Notes: generated by a model from the sequence alone, not told the origin. 38,453 nt of DNA from Oidiodendron maius Zn (GCA_000827325.1 KN832880.1:34975-73427); one strand, 5' to 3'; counted from the first letter of the stretch, positions 17,998-32,233 are shown. Made by a program: numbers and translations.

Positions 17998-20900
17998 AAG
18001 TAGTAGGTACCCTTAACTATAGTAGTCAAGTAGGTATATTAGGCCTATTGTCTATTAGATCCTTATAGCTATTATATCCCTGCTTCTAAGCCTTAATCTA
18101 ATCAACTAGTCTATATAGTAGTTCTAGCTACTATAGATATTCAGTATAGAAATCATATAGTTTATATAGAGAGTATTTGAAATCTAAAGCTAGATAGAAG
18201 TTAAGGTCTTTATTATAGCTGACCTAGATAGCCTAGTATAGCAGCTTACTCTATAAGAGCTTAGTAGCTAGTATCTTATCTACTTTATACTTAGTATTAT
18301 CTATAATATATATAGGCTCTAGCTCTAGATTATATTACCCTAGTAAAGGATTATCTACTGTCTTATATAGCTAGTCTATATAGAAAACATTATATACCTT
18401 AATAGAGTCTAGTAGCTTTAGTTAATAAGAGTAGCCTATCTTCCTTAAGATCTTAAAAGGGCTTTTATTCTAGTTATCTAGCTTCTTACTAGGTTATAGT
18501 ATATACTAGTCTTTCTAGATAATCTAGACCTTATCTCCTATATTAAAGTTAGAGACCTATTAGTATAGATTGATATTATACTCTTTCTTATACTAAGTCT
18601 TCTTAATAGCTTCTTTATCCTTATTAAGGGCTTCTTCTATATAGGTAGTAATATCCTTAGTATATTCCTAACTAAGCTATAGTATAGTATTAGCTAGTAC
18701 TAGCTATAATAGAGTTTAGTTAAAGGAGGTTTAGAGTAGATAGTTATTCTAGACCTTATATAGGGATAAGCTACTAAGACTACTATAGAGTAGGGTTAAT
18801 TAAGTATAGTTGATTATTAGTAGATAGTCTAACTAGTTATTCTAGTAGTAGCTTATAAAAGAATATAGATATAAATTATTATATTGATTAATAATCTTAG
18901 TTTAGCTATCTATCTATAGGTAATTAGTAGTTAATAGCTTATACTTAATCCCTAATATATAGTAAAAGGCAGCCTAAAATTCTAATATAAACTAGAGACT
19001 TTAGTCTAAGACTATCAAGTTAGAGGCTCTATAGTATCAGTAGATATATTAGGTAAACAGCTAGACTAAATCCTTAGTGTTTATAGTCTTAAAGCAAGGG
19101 ATAGATATTGCCTACTTAGTAAACTAGTCAACTATAACTAGTATAGTATTAAACCTCTTTTTGTCTAATAGAAAACTCTTAAAGTCTACTAATATATCCC
19201 TCTAGAGCTTATCTAGTATTAGTAAGGGGTATAGTAAGCTAAAGGTCTTATCTCTAGCTATATAGGATCTATAATAGATATAGTAGTTATATATATACTA
19301 CTTAATATCCAACTATATACCTAGCTAGTAATAGTATAGCTATAAGAGCTAGTAAATCTTATCCTTATCTAGATAAGCAATTAATATCTGATTATAAGCT
19401 TCTTGGATTAGCTTTATATAAAGGTTATCTAGAGTAATAGAGATAACTAATTGATCTATATATAGTAATAGTCTATTCTTAATAGTATATTTGCTTAGAG
19501 TAGCTAACTTGGCTTATATATAGAGGGCTTCTAGAGACTCTATATCTTTATTAGCCTAAAATATCTAGTCAACCAGGTTATTAGACTTATTAAAAGGGTC
19601 TTCTTCTTTAATAAGTAGTAGATCAATTGCTGATATCTTAATACCTAAGTCTTAAAGAACTCTAGGATCTATCTAGTCCTAGAATAGGAAGGTATAGGTT
19701 TAATATTAGATCTTGATTCTATCTTAAATAGCAACTTTAATATCCCTCTAAATAAATATATCTGCTTTCTAGTTCTGTTTACTAGGCCTATAGGATATAA
19801 CAAAATAGTATTTAGCTAGCGCTTTAGTCTAGTAAGTCTAATAGCTAGTTAGCTACTTTATTAATATAAAGTACTCTAGAGCCTTATAGTTAGTATAGAT
19901 TTTGACTTGTTTTATAATCCTTTAGAACTCTAGATACTACTTAGCTAGTAATCTAACTATAGCTAATATTTCCTTATTATATATCTTATAGTTATACTTA
20001 GTAGATACTATAGTCTTTAAGAAATAAACAACTAGATACTATTCCTTATTAGAGTAGAGCTATAATAAGATACTAGTAATTACCCTATCTAATATATCTG
20101 TTTTGATTATTAATTTATATTTAGGGCTATAATAGTATAGTATTAGTATAGCTATAAGCTATAGCTTTAGCTCCTTAAAAGCCTTCTAGTACTACTTATT
20201 GAATATAAATAGAATATTAGTCTTTATAAGTTAGATTAGAGGCTTAGTAATCCTTCTATAATCTTAGATAAAATACCTATAAAAGTTATAGAAGCCTAGG
20301 AACGACTAGATTCCCTTTACTATAGTAGAAGTAGTCTAGTTAACTACTATAGAGACCTTTTCTAGATTAACCTTAATACTATCTATAGTAATAATAAAGT
20401 CTAGATATTTAGTATACTTGATCCTAAATTTATACTTCTTTAAGTTAGCCTATAGGCTTATATCCCTTAGCTACTATAAGACTTTCTTAATATACTCTTT
20501 ATAGTCTAACTTATTCTTAAAGTAAATAAGGATATTGTCTAGATAAGTAATATAGAAATTATCTAGGTAATCAAATAGAATATTATTTATATACTACTAA
20601 TATATTACTAGTCTATTAGTAAGGCTAAAAGAAAGGACCTTATACTTATATAAACTATAATAAGTCTAGAAGGTAGTTAACTTCTTAGACTTAAAGTCTA
20701 TCTAGATCCAATTAAAAGCCTAGCAGATATCTAGCTTAATATAAAGCCTAGTATAGCTAATCTAGCTTAATAACTTATTAATTAATAGAAGGGGATATTA
20801 ATCCTTATAGGTTATTTAGTTTAAGTTCTAGAAATTAATATAGAGATATAGGTATCTATTAGCCTTATAAATAAAGAGGATCAGTATAGTAAAGGAGGTC

Positions 20901-23773
20901 TAACTAGGCTCTATAAAACCTTTATAAAGGTTCTTGATAAGGTAATACTTAACCTCCTTTAGTTCCTCTATAGTTATATAGTATAATAGTCTAAAACCTA
21001 GGTTATTAGACTCTATTAGGTTAATCCTATAATTATAAAGCTAGTTAGAAGGCAATATATCTGATACTTCTTTAGAAAAAATATCCTAGAACTCTTTATA
21101 AGCTACTAGTAGTAGTAGTTCTTATAGTATAGTAGACTCTAACTAGCTAATTTAATAGAGGTTAGTAGTCTAGCTACTACTATCTATAAGGCTTTAGTCC
21201 TTCTAATCTTGGATTAATTAGTCAATCTTATATAGGCTAGTTAAAAAGAGCTTACTATCCTTTTAATATAGATATAGACAAAAACTATTTACTAAGATAG
21301 TATTAATATCTATCTAGTAAGGCCTTTTAGCCTTAATAGGCTAGTAGGGCTTCTTTTAGTAAGGGAGGTTAAGGGTTTACTATTAGTCTAAAAGGTTATT
21401 ATTTATCTTCTATAGATAGTCCTAGAGCTCTAGCTTAAAGGAGACTTTAGATTAAAGCTTCTGTTTTAGCTTTAATTAAAAGGTTAATTTAACCTAGTTA
21501 CTAGAGGAAATTATAGTAATCTCTATACTCTTATAGTCTAAGTTGCTTCCCTAATCTATAGTAGTAAAGGCCTAGTCTCTATAATCTATATTCTTTTAGT
21601 AGCTAAAAGCCCTTAAGGCTAGGATTAGATCCTAGTAGTTCTACTAGATTTCCTTGATTACTAAGTAGCTAGGTAGTAACTTAACTAGCTAGACTAAGTA
21701 GTATTACTAGTAATCTAGTAAGATATCAAAATAGACTAGCTACTTCTATCTAATTATTATATTATAGCTTTCTAGATTCAATATTAAGAGAGGTATATTA
21801 TACTAGTAATACTAGTTAATAGTCAGATATAGCTATATATAATAGGTAACTAGCCTCTCTAGCTAGCTATTATATCCTTTAACCTAGATAGAGCTAGATA
21901 GTCAAGTAGTTTTAATATTAAAGGACCTAGCTAGATCAATTATAAAGAGTATATTAATAAATATAAATCTATTTACTCTAGAGTTAATAAAAGTATATAA
22001 AGCAATACTAGTTCTATTAGTTAATAGTATATAAGCTATAGTAAGGTACTATCCTCCTATAAGACTTCTTAAGTCAATTCCCTATAAATTAACCTTTAAA
22101 GAGTCTAGACTAGAGTCTTTATCTAGGTCTCCTCTTTTCCTGGGTCTATATTAGCGACTCTGTCTCTATAAATAGCATTCTTATAGACTCCTAGATCTCT
22201 AGCTTTATTATTCTTAATATCCTTAATATTAGCCGCTTGGTCTAGTAGCTTATAGTCTATATATAGGTGGCTAATCCCCCTATAATTAAAGTATCTAGTC
22301 TACTAGTATAGCTAGAACAGTAATATAACTAGCTAGGGGTTGATTAGCTTAAGCTAAGGTAGCTAGTCTAGGGCTAGTAGTAGTATACTACCTATTTAAC
22401 TAAGTAGCTTTAGGAGTTAAGGATACCTAACAGCCAGACAGGCAGGAAGTAGCTATATAGTAGCTTTAGCCTCTTAGTCCTTTATAATCTAGCTATTGAA
22501 GTATTATAGATCAGTATCAATATAGTCTAGATAATTGCAGAGCTTCTAGAAATCACTGTCTAGGTTATACTTAGTAGCTAGGATATATAACTAAAGAGGA
22601 GCTATAACCTTCTTATATAAGTTATTAAAATAGTCTGCTTCTGGAATCCAGTCTCTATTAACTAGCTAGAGGAATTATATCTTGAAGTCCTGGAAAAACT
22701 CTTTATCCTTTATTTTCAGTTTCTTATATTCAGTATAGAAGTCTTCCTTATAGTATTAGTTATAATAGATATTATTAAAGGCTATTAGTATTTTAGTATA
22801 ATCAAGGTAAAGGTTATTATTCTCTATATTACTAATATATTAAGGGTATAAGTACTACTAAGCCTCTCTCTCTATATAGTTAAAGATAAAGGACTAGATC
22901 TCCTAATCGCTATTAAATTAAAAGCTATTAATTCAGAGTTTATCTATAACTTGCTCCTTCTAGACTTAATACTCTATAGTTCTATCCTTCTTTCTAGAGA
23001 ATTAAGGAGAGTCCTTATACTTTAGTTTATATTAAACTATATACTAGAATTCAGATCTAGTTATTGGTTCTAGAGAAGCTTAGAGAGGAGTTAGGTTTTA
23101 GAGTAACTAGACAACTATAGCCTCTAGCTTTTCAATCTGCTTCTAGATAGTCTTAGCCTCTATTTAACTCTTGATTTAGGTATACTAAAGAGCTAAAAGG
23201 TTAGTATACTAGTCTAGGCTCTTAAAGGGTTCCTGATTAAAGGGGTTGCTTTTAAAAGAGGCTAGATACTAAATAGATCCTTATAGTTTAAAAGGTCTAT
23301 AAGAGGTATCCTTTACTTTACCCTTATCTTTAGCTAGAGGGGCTATATTAGTAGTCTTGAATTCAAAGGTTAAGCTTAGAGTATTAAATCAGTTATATAG
23401 TTATATTATAGATATATCCTGATTTCTATTACTATAGGCTATTAGAGACAGTATTCTTGCTAGGATATATTTACTAGTTATATAGGTATATATTTAAAGA
23501 TTAAAGAGTATAAGAGGTTTAATAGATTAATAAAGGTAGTAAGTATAAACAGGCTTAATAAATACTAGTTCTGATTAAATTCTAGCTTCTAAGGCTTCTC
23601 TAGCTGCCTTTACTTTAATAGCTTGTTTTATAACTATATAGTTAGAGCTAGTAATATTAAAGGTATAAAAGAGCTATAGATTAACTAATCTAGTAGCTTT
23701 TAGTAAGCAGCAGTAGTATTTAATCTTAACTAACTATAAGAGTAAAGAAGAAGAAGAATAAGTTTAATTATAA
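17996..23773 (-). pseudogene. Gypsy element 1 Gag-Pol, many stops
   Basis: The minus strand carries Gag, protease, reverse transcriptase, RNase H, integrase and chromodomain regions, aligned throughout with element 2. The Gag zinc knuckle (about 22252-22294) has its first and last Cys as Tyr but keeps His. The reverse transcriptase active site reads YLDN (20534-20545) instead of YLDD, a single GAT to AAT change. The frame is interrupted by very many TAG/TAA codons, nearly all at expected Gln positions. The frame ends with TGA at 17996-17998. Element 2 has TAA at the same place, so this appears to be the original pol stop. Not translatable. Confidence 0.9.
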
Positions 23774-24068
23774 TATAATAGTCTAGCTACTATAAGCTTT
23801 ATAAAGGGAGATAGTAGCTAATTAAAGTATTATATTAATAAAGATAATTAAACTAAAGAGAGAAAAGTTCTCTAGACAAATACTTAATTATATAAATATT
23901 ACTTAGTCTAGATTAAACCTAGTACTAAAGGAATATAGTGAATTGCTAGTAGCTACTCTAGCCTACTAGTCCTAATCTATTATAAATCCTTCTTAACTAC
24001 TATATCTGGATTCTAGCTACTACTAGTCTAGTAGAACTACTCTATTCTAGTCTAGCTAAGCTATTACA
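23774..24068 (-). repeat. Gypsy element 1, 5' LTR
   Basis: 295 bp, ending CTATTACA on plus, so the original TGTAATAG terminus is intact on the minus strand. Next to it on minus, TTATAATTAAA is the probable primer-binding region. Confidence 0.93.
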
Positions 24069-24073
24069 AATAT
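24069..24073. repeat. Target-site duplication of gypsy element 1, right
   Basis: AATAT, matching 17684-17688. Confidence 0.85.
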
Positions 24074-25205
24074 TATAAACTATAGAGAATATAATAGACT
24101 AATAGAATATAATATCTTCTTTATAAAAATAATATTTAACTCTTATAAGAAGTTAAGCTTTATAGAAACTTTTAATACTTAAATCTATAATATATATATA
24201 TAGTAAGTTAACTAAATAAATAAATCAACTACTTTTTCTAAGATCTATTATAAAACTAATTATTATTTAACTATAATACCTTAAAATTAATTACTATTAT
24301 ATAAGTCCTTTTCTTTAAAGGTCTTTACTATTATTTAATAGATATATATATTATATCTAGTCTTACTATAGATACTATAGTACTAAATATATAATTATAT
24401 CCCTTAGTTCTAACTACTACTACTATTTATTTTATTACTTTATTAACTATCTATATTAGTTTAAGCTACTAGATCCTTTACCTTCTATATAGAGAATAAT
24501 TCTCCTTTTTATAGTCTAGTTTTTTTTAGCTTTATAGTATTTACTAAGCCTTTTATTTACTTCTTCTAGCTTAGTAATCTATAATTATAATAGAGTTACC
24601 TTATATATAATTACTATTAAACTCTTAGTAAATTAATCTATAGTATTAATAGTCTATATTAAAAAGCTACTCTAATAGTAATTAATTCAGGTTTTAATAA
24701 AGGTAGACTATTATAAAGTATTAGTTATATTCTTTAAAGTTATAGGATTCTAGATTTAAGCTATACTAGAGTATAAGTTTAAAGGAGTTAGTGTTTTTAT
24801 ATAAGAAAGTAAAGTATCTAGTATTTATTAAGGGTTAAAAGGTATAATTCTAGTCCCTTTAAAGCTTCTCTAGATATTTTATATAGTTATTAACTCTTGA
24901 AATACTATCTAGAATACTAGAAAGAAATTCTTCTTTATAATATAGATCTAACTACTATATATTAATCTCTTGATTTGCTTATTATATATCTTTTTCAATA
25001 GACTAAAATAGCTTATATTAAATAGCTAAAGTATATAAGAGGAATAAACAGATATATAGAGTATAATAATATTATAGTTTTAATAGAAAATCTTAAATTT
25101 AGTTAAGTAGTAGGATTTATAGCTATTAAGTATTAGAAGTTAATATCTATCTATTTTTTAAGATTATATATATAATTTGAAATACTTAATCTAATCTAGA
25201 CTAAT
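24074..25205 (+). pseudogene. Continuation of the older Gag-bearing element between the two gypsies
   Basis: The Gag frame of 16419-17688 resumes here in phase. With Gln-type stops read through it continues for several hundred bases. Beyond the first part I cannot assign a domain, and no protease or RT motif is visible. Very AT-rich and heavily RIPped. The last five bases (25201-25205, CTAAT) are the left duplication of gypsy element 2. Confidence 0.45.
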
Positions 25206-25500
25206 TATAATAGCTTATCTAGGCTAGGATAGAGTAGTTCTACTAGACTAGTAGTAGCTAGAATCTAGATATAGTAGTTAAGGAGGATTTATAATAGATT
25301 AAGACTAGTAGGCTAGAGTAGCTACTAGTAATTTACTATATCTCCTTAATACTAGGCTTAATCTAGACTAAATAGTATTTATATAGTTAAGTATTTACTT
25401 AGAGAACTTTTCTCTCTTTAGTTTAATTGTCTTTATTAATATAGTACCTTAACTAGCTACTGTCTCTTTTTATAAAGCTTATAGTAGCTAGACTATTATA
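25206..25500 (+). repeat. Gypsy element 2, 5' LTR
   Basis: 295 bp, TATAATAG..CTATTATA (RIPped TG..CA ends); followed by TTATAATTAAATTTACTC, the probable primer-binding region. Confidence 0.93.
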
Positions 25501-25539
25501 TTATAATTAAATTTACTCTTCTTCTTCTTTACCCTTATA

Positions 25540-28500
25540 GTTAATTAAGATTAAATACTACTACTATTTACTAAAAGCTACTAGATTAGTTAATCTATAG
25601 CCCTTTTATATCTTTGATATTACTAGCTCTAACTATATAGTTATAAAATAAGCTATTAAAGTAAAGGTAGCTAAAGAAGCTTTAGAAGCTAGAATTTAAT
25701 TAGAACTAGTATTTATTAAGTCTATTTATACTTACTATCTTTACTAATCTATTAAACCTTTTATACTCTTTAACCTTTAAATATATACTTATATAACTAG
25801 CAAATATATTCTAGTAAGAATACTATCTTTAATAGCCTATAGTAACAGGAATTAGAATATACCTATAATATAACTATATAACTAATTTAATACTTTAAGC
25901 TTAATCTTTAAATTCAAGACTATTAATATAGTCCCTTTAGCTAAGGATAAGAGTAAAGTAAAGGATACCTTTTATAGACCTTTTAAACTATAAGGATCTA
26001 CTTAATATCTAGCCTCTTTTAAAAGCAACTCCTTTAATCAGGAACCCTTTAAGAGTCTAGACTAGTATACTAACCTTTTAGCTCTCTAGTATACCTAAGT
26101 TAAGAGTTAAATAGAGGCTAAGACTATCTAGAAGCAGATTAAAAAGCTAAAAACTATAGTTATCTAGTTACTCTAAAACCTAACTCCTCTTTAAGCTTCT
26201 CTAGAACTAATAACTAGATCTAAATCCTAGTATATAGTTTAATATAAGCTAAAGTATAAGGACTCTTCTTAGTTCTCTAGAAAGAAGGATAGAACTATTA
26301 AGTATTAAGTCTAGAAGGAGTAAGTTATAGATAAACTCTAAATTAATAGCTTTTAATTTAATAGTGATTAGAAGATCTAGTCCTTTATCTTTAACTATAT
26401 AAAGAGAGAGGTTTAGTAGTACTTATACTCTTAATATACTAGTAATATAGAGAACAATAACCCTTACCTTAACTATACTAAGATACTAATAGCTCTTAAT
26501 AATATCTATTATAACTAATATTATAAGGAAGACTCCTATACTAAATACAAGAAACTAAAAATAAAGGATAAAGAGTTTTTCTAGAACTTCAAGATATAAT
26601 TCCTCTAGCTAGCTAATAGAGACTAGATTCTAGAAGTAGACTGTTTTAATAACTTATATAAGAAGGTTATAGCTTCTCTTTAGTTATATATTCTAGCTAT
26701 TAAGTATAACCTAAATAGTGACTTCTAGAAGCTCTATAACTGTCTAGGCTATATTAATACTAATCTATAATACTTTAATAGCTAGATTATAAAAGACTAA
26801 GAGACTAAAGATACTATATAGCTATCTCTTATCTATCTAGCTATTAGGTATCCTTAACTTCTAAAGCTACTTAGTTAAATAGATAGTATATTACTACTAG
26901 CTTTAGGCTAGCTACCTTAGTCTAAGCTAACTAACCTCTAGCTAGTTATATTACTATTCTAACTATACTAGCAGACTAGATACTTTAATTATAGGGGGAT
27001 TAGCTATCTATATATAGACTATAAGCTACTAGACTAAACAGCTAATATTAAGGATATTAAGAATAATAAAGCTAGAGACCTAGAAGTCTATAAGAATACT
27101 ATTTATAGGGATAGAGTTACTAATATAGACCCAGGAAAAGAGAAGGCTTAGATAAAGACTCTAGTCTAGGCTCTCTAGAGGTTAATTTATAGGGAATTAA
27201 CTTAAGAAGTCTTATAGGAGAATAGTACTTTACTATAGTTTATATACTATTAACTAATAGAACTAGTATTGCCTTATATACCTTTATTAACTCTAAAGTA
27301 AATAGATTTATATTTATTAATTTACTTTTTATAATTAATTTAGCTAGATTCTTTAATATTAAAACTATCTAACTATCTAGCTTTATCTAGATTAAAGGAT
27401 ATAATAGCTAGCTAGAGAGACTAGTTATCTATTATATATAGCTATACTTAACTATTAACTAGTATTACTAGTATAATATACCTCTTTTAATATTAGATCT
27501 AGAAAGCTATAATATAATAATTAGATAGAAGTAGCTAGTCTATTTTAATATCTTACTAGATTACTAGTAATACTACTTAGTCTAGCTAGCTAAGTTACTA
27601 TCTAGCTATTTAGTAGCTAAAGAAATCTAGTAGAACTATCAGGATCTAATTCTAGCCTTAAGAGCTTTTAGTTATTAAGAGAATATAGATTATAAAGACT
27701 AGGCCTTTACTGCTATAGATTAGGGAAGCGATTTAGACTATAAGAGTATAGAGATTACTATAATTTCCTCTAATAGCTAGATTAAATCAACCTTTTAACT
27801 AAAGCTAAAGTAAAAGCTTTAATCTAAAGTCTTCTTTAAGCTAGAGCTCTAGGACTATCTATAGAAGATAAATAATAACCTTTTAGACTAATAGTAAACC
27901 TTTAATCTCCTTTATTAAAAGAAGCTTTACTAGCCTATTAAAGCTAAAAGACTCTATTAAATAGATATTAATACTATCTTAATAAATAGTTTTTACTTAT
28001 ATTTATATTAAAAGAATAATAAGCTCTTTTTAACTAGTCTATATAAGATTAACTAATTAATCTAAGATTAGAAAGACTAAAGCCTTATAGATAGTAGTAG
28101 CTAGACTATTAACCTCTATTAAATTAGCTAGTTAGAGCCTACTATACTATAAGAACTACTACTACTAGTAGTTTATAAGGAGTTTTAGGATATTTTTTCT
28201 AAAGAAGTATTAGATATATTATCTCTTAACTAGCTCTATAATTATAGGATTAATCTAATAGAGCTTAATAATCTAGGTTTTAAACTATTATACTATATAA
28301 CTATAAAGGAACTAGAGGAGATTAAGTACTACCTTATTAAGAACCTTTATAAAGGTTTTATAGAGTCTAGTTAGGCCCCCTTTACTATACTAATCCTCTT
28401 TATCTATAAAGCTAATAGATATCTATATCTTTATATTGATTTCTAGAACTTAAACTAGATAATCTATAAGGATTAGTATCCCCTTCTATTAATTAATAAG

Positions 28501-31278
28501 TTACTAAGCTGGATTAGCTATACTAGACTTTATACTAAGCTAGATATCTACTAGACTTTTAATTGGATCTAGATAAACCTTAAGTTTAAGGAATTAACTA
28601 CTTTCTAGACTTATTATAGCTTATATAAGTATAAGGTCCTTTCTTTTAGCTTTACTAATAGACTAGTAATATATTAGTAGTATATAAATAATATCCTGTT
28701 TAATTATCTAGATGATTTCTATACTACTTATCTAAACAATATCCTTATTTACTCTAAAAACAAGTTAGATTATAAAGAGTATATTAAGAAGGTCTTATAG
28801 TAGCTAAAGGATATAGGTCTATAGGCTAACCTAAAGAAGTATAAATTTAGAGTTAAGTATACTAAATATTTAGGCTTTATTATTATTATAGAGAGTATTA
28901 AAGTCAATCTAGAAAAGATCTCTATAGTAGTTAACTAGACTACTTCTACTACTATAAAGGGAATCTAGTTATTTCTAGACTTCTATAACTTTTATAGATA
29001 CTTTATCTAGAACTATAGAAGGATTACTAAGCCCTTAATCTAACTTATAAAGACTAATATTCTATTTATATTCAATAAATAGTACTAGAAGGCTTTTAAG
29101 GAGCTAAAGCTATAGCTTATAACTATATTAGTACTATACTATTATAGCCTTAAATATAAGTTAATAATTGAAATAGATATATTAAATAAGGTAATTACTA
29201 GTATCTTTTTATAGCTTTACTCTAATAAGGAATAGTATCTAGTTATCTATTTCTTAAAGACTATAGTATCTACTAAATATAACTATAAGATATATAATAA
29301 GGAAATACTAGCTATAGTTAAATTACTAGCTAAGTAGTATCTAGAGCTCTAGAGGACTATAAAATAGATCAAAATCTATACTAACTATAAGGCTCTAGAG
29401 TACTTTATATTAATAAAGTAGTTAATTAGCTATTAGGCTTACTAGACTAAAGCACTAGCTAAATACCATTTTGTTATATCCTATAAGTCTAGTAAATAGA
29501 ACTAGAAAGCAGATATACTTATCTAAAGGGATATTAAAGTTACTATTTAAGATAGAATTAAGACCTAATATTAAACCTATATCTTTTTATTCTAGAACTA
29601 GATAGATTCTAGAGTTCTTTAGAACTTAGATATTAAGATATTAGCAATTGATCTACTATCTATTAAAGAAGAAGACTCTTTTAATAAGTCTAATAATCTA
29701 GTTAACTAGATACTTTAGGCTAATAAGGATATAGAGTCTCTAGAAGCCCTTTATATATAAGTTAAATCAGCTATTCTAGACAAATATACTATTAAGGATA
29801 GACTATTACTATATATAGATTAATTAGTTATTCCTGCTACTCTAGATAATCTCTATATAGAGCTGATTTAAGAAGCTTATAATCAGATATTAACTGTTTA
29901 TCTAGATAGAGATAAGACTTACTAGCTCTTATAGCTATACTATTACTAGCTAGATATATAGTTAAATATTAAGCAGTATATATATAACTGTTATATCTAT
30001 TATAGATCCTATATAGCTAGAGATAAGACCTCTAGCTTATTATATCTTTTACTAATATTAGATAAACTCTAGAGAGATATATTAGTAGACTTTAAGAGTT
30101 TTCTACTAGATAAGAAAGGGTTTAATATTATACTAGTTATAGTTGACTAGCTTACTAAGCAGGCAATATCTATCTCTTGCTTTAAGACTATAAACACTAA
30201 AGACTTAGTCTAACTGTTTATCTAATATATCTACTGATATTATAGAGCCTCTAACTTAATAGTCTTAGACTAAAGTCTCTAGTTTATATTAGAGTTTTAG
30301 ACTGCCTTTTACTATATATTAGAGATTAAGTATAAGCTATTAACTACTAATTATCTATAGATAGATAGCTAAACTAAGATTATTAACTAATATAATAATT
30401 TATATCTATATCCTTTTATAAGCTATTACTAGAATAACTAGTTAGACTATCTACTAATAATTAACTATACTTAATTAACTTTACTTTATAGTAGTTTTAA
30501 TAGCTTATCTCTATATAAAGTCTAGAATAGCTATCTACCTTAAACCTTCTTTAACTAGACTCTATTATAGCTAGTATTAGCTAATACTATACTATAGTTT
30601 AGCTAGAAATATACTAAGAATATTACTATCTATATAGAAAAGGCTCTTAATAAAAGTAAAGAAACTATTAAAAAGGCTTAATATAAGAAAGAGTATAATA
30701 TCAATCTATACTAATAGGTCTCTAATTTTAATATAGAGGATAAAGTCTAGATTATCTAGAAAGGCTAGTATATACTATAATCTAGTAAGAAACTAAATAA
30801 CTAGAATAAGAGCTCTTTTAAGATCTTAAGAAAGATAGACTACTTTTATTAACTAAAGCTACTAGACTCTATTAAGATATATAATATTTTCTATATAGAC
30901 TAGCTATATAAAATAATAGATAATCCTTTACTAGAGTAATATAATCTAGAGCTAGAATCTATATATATTATAGATAATACTAAATATAAAGTAGATAAGA
31001 TACTAGCTACTAAGCTCTTATAGAGCAAGCTACTATACTAGGCTATCTAGATTAATTATAATAAAGACTTTAACTTCTATCTAGCCTTAGATTTTAAATA
31101 TTCCCTATATAAACTATATAATTTCTATACTAAATATCTATAGTAGCTAGGACTACTATATAGACTAGTTAATTAGATTAAGGCTTAGAAGCAGGGATAT
31201 AATAGCTATAAGGATCTAATAGATAATAGATCTAATATATCTACTTGACTACTATAGTTAAGAGTATCTATTACTTAA
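25540..31278 (+). pseudogene. Gypsy element 2 Gag-Pol with chromodomain, many stops
   Basis: Domains in order, reading through TAG/TAA. Gag lies at about 25540-27100, with a knuckle at 26981-27025 in which Cys and His have become Tyr. Protease is at about 27230-27520, where the DSGA site is ruined. Reverse transcriptase (about 28370-29010) shows LYIDFQNLN, YPLLLINKLL, KLDIYQTFNWI and a YLNN active site (28729-28740) with both catalytic Asp changed to Asn. RNase H follows at about 29100-29460. Integrase (about 29760-30560) has a decayed HHCC finger, VDFKSF and VIVDQLTK. A chromodomain-like segment at about 30960-31130 (KVDKILATKLLQSKLLYQ..NYNKDFNFY) would target heterochromatin in an active element. 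The frame ends at TAA 31276-31278. The Asp to Asn changes are G to A, as RIP predicts. Confidence 0.9.
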
Positions 31279-31290
31279 AGAGGGAAGTAG
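31277..31290 (+). other. Gypsy element 2 polypurine tract
   Basis: AAAGAGGGAAGTAG next to the 3' LTR; RIPped version of the G-run in element 1. Confidence 0.75.
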
Positions 31291-31585
31291 TATAATAGCT
31301 TATCTAAGCTAGAATAGAGTAGTTCTATTAGGCTAATAATAGCTAGGATCCAGATATAGTAGTTAAAGAGGATTTATAATAGATTAGGACTAGTAGACTA
31401 GAGCAACTACTAGCGATTTACTATATCCCTTTAGTACTAGACTTAATCTAAACTAAGTAGTATTTATATAGTTGAATATTTATCTAGAGAACTTTTCTCT
31501 CTTTAGTTTAATTGTCTTTATTAATATAGTACTTTAACTAGCTACTATCTCCTTTTATAAAGCTTATAGTAGCTAGACTATTATA
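31291..31585 (+). repeat. Gypsy element 2, 3' LTR
   Basis: 295 bp direct repeat of 25206-25500. Confidence 0.93.
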
Positions 31586-31590
31586 CTAAT
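31586..31590. repeat. Target-site duplication of gypsy element 2, right
   Basis: CTAAT, matching 25201-25205. Confidence 0.85.
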
Positions 31591-32233
31591 CTTATTTATA
31601 GTCTATCTATTATTACTAATAGAGAATCTCTAACCCTTTAGTAATTTAAACTTATTATATTAGAAGAATAGAATATATATACTCTTTATAACTATAAATA
31701 ATAGTAGTAACTAGCTAAGTATATCTATAGCCTAGATTACTATAACCTATTTATAATTATTAGGCTACTTTAACTTTACTTTATTAGACCTCTTTAAACT
31801 TATAACTACTATTACTATAAAGATAATATCTATTATAAACCTAGTCTTATTAAAATTATAGATATCTATATCTATAATCCTATATTTTATAATTATATTC
31901 TTTAGGAGTAAAAACTAGCTTTAAATTAATATTAGATCTTTATATTTAGCTCTTTAATAGTTATATCTTTAATTAAAATATATAATAAACTATAGTTATT
32001 ATTTTATAAAGTTTAATAGCTAGTATATTCTAATATATCCTATATTTTACTTAGTAAATAAACAATTAGTTATATCTTTAATACTATAAAGTCTAAAGGG
32101 AAACTCTTTAGAATTAAGGTTAAGAATATATTGAATAATTACTAATTCTTCTAAATTAATAAGCTTTTAAGATTTAGACTAAATATTATATTATAATTAT
32201 TAGCTACTATATTAATTAATAAGTATTATATAT
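31591..32233. other. RIPped remnant, continuation of the older host element
   Basis: AT-rich DNA between gypsy element 2 and the first composite element. A plus frame with Gln-type stops can be followed in parts, but I do not recognise a domain. By position it should continue 24074-25205. Confidence 0.4.

Larger units (their letters stand above)
17689..24068 (-). mobile_element. Ty3/gypsy chromovirus, complete, RIPped (element 1)
   Basis: 6,380 bp with 295-bp LTRs at both ends, perfect AATAT duplications, and Gag-Pol on the minus strand. The outer left LTR is preceded on minus by an eight-G purine tract, which fixes the orientation. The length is identical to element 2 (25206-31585), to which it is an inverted copy. 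In several places (for example the tract and the pol stop) it keeps C/G where element 2 has T/A, so it is somewhat less mutated. Confidence 0.95.
25206..31585 (+). mobile_element. Ty3/gypsy chromovirus, complete, heavily RIPped (element 2)
   Basis: 6,380 bp, LTRs 25206-25500 and 31291-31585 (295 bp each), perfect CTAAT duplications at 25201-25205 and 31586-31590, Gag-Pol on plus. Same family and same length as element 1, in opposite orientation 1.14 kb away. Confidence 0.95.
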
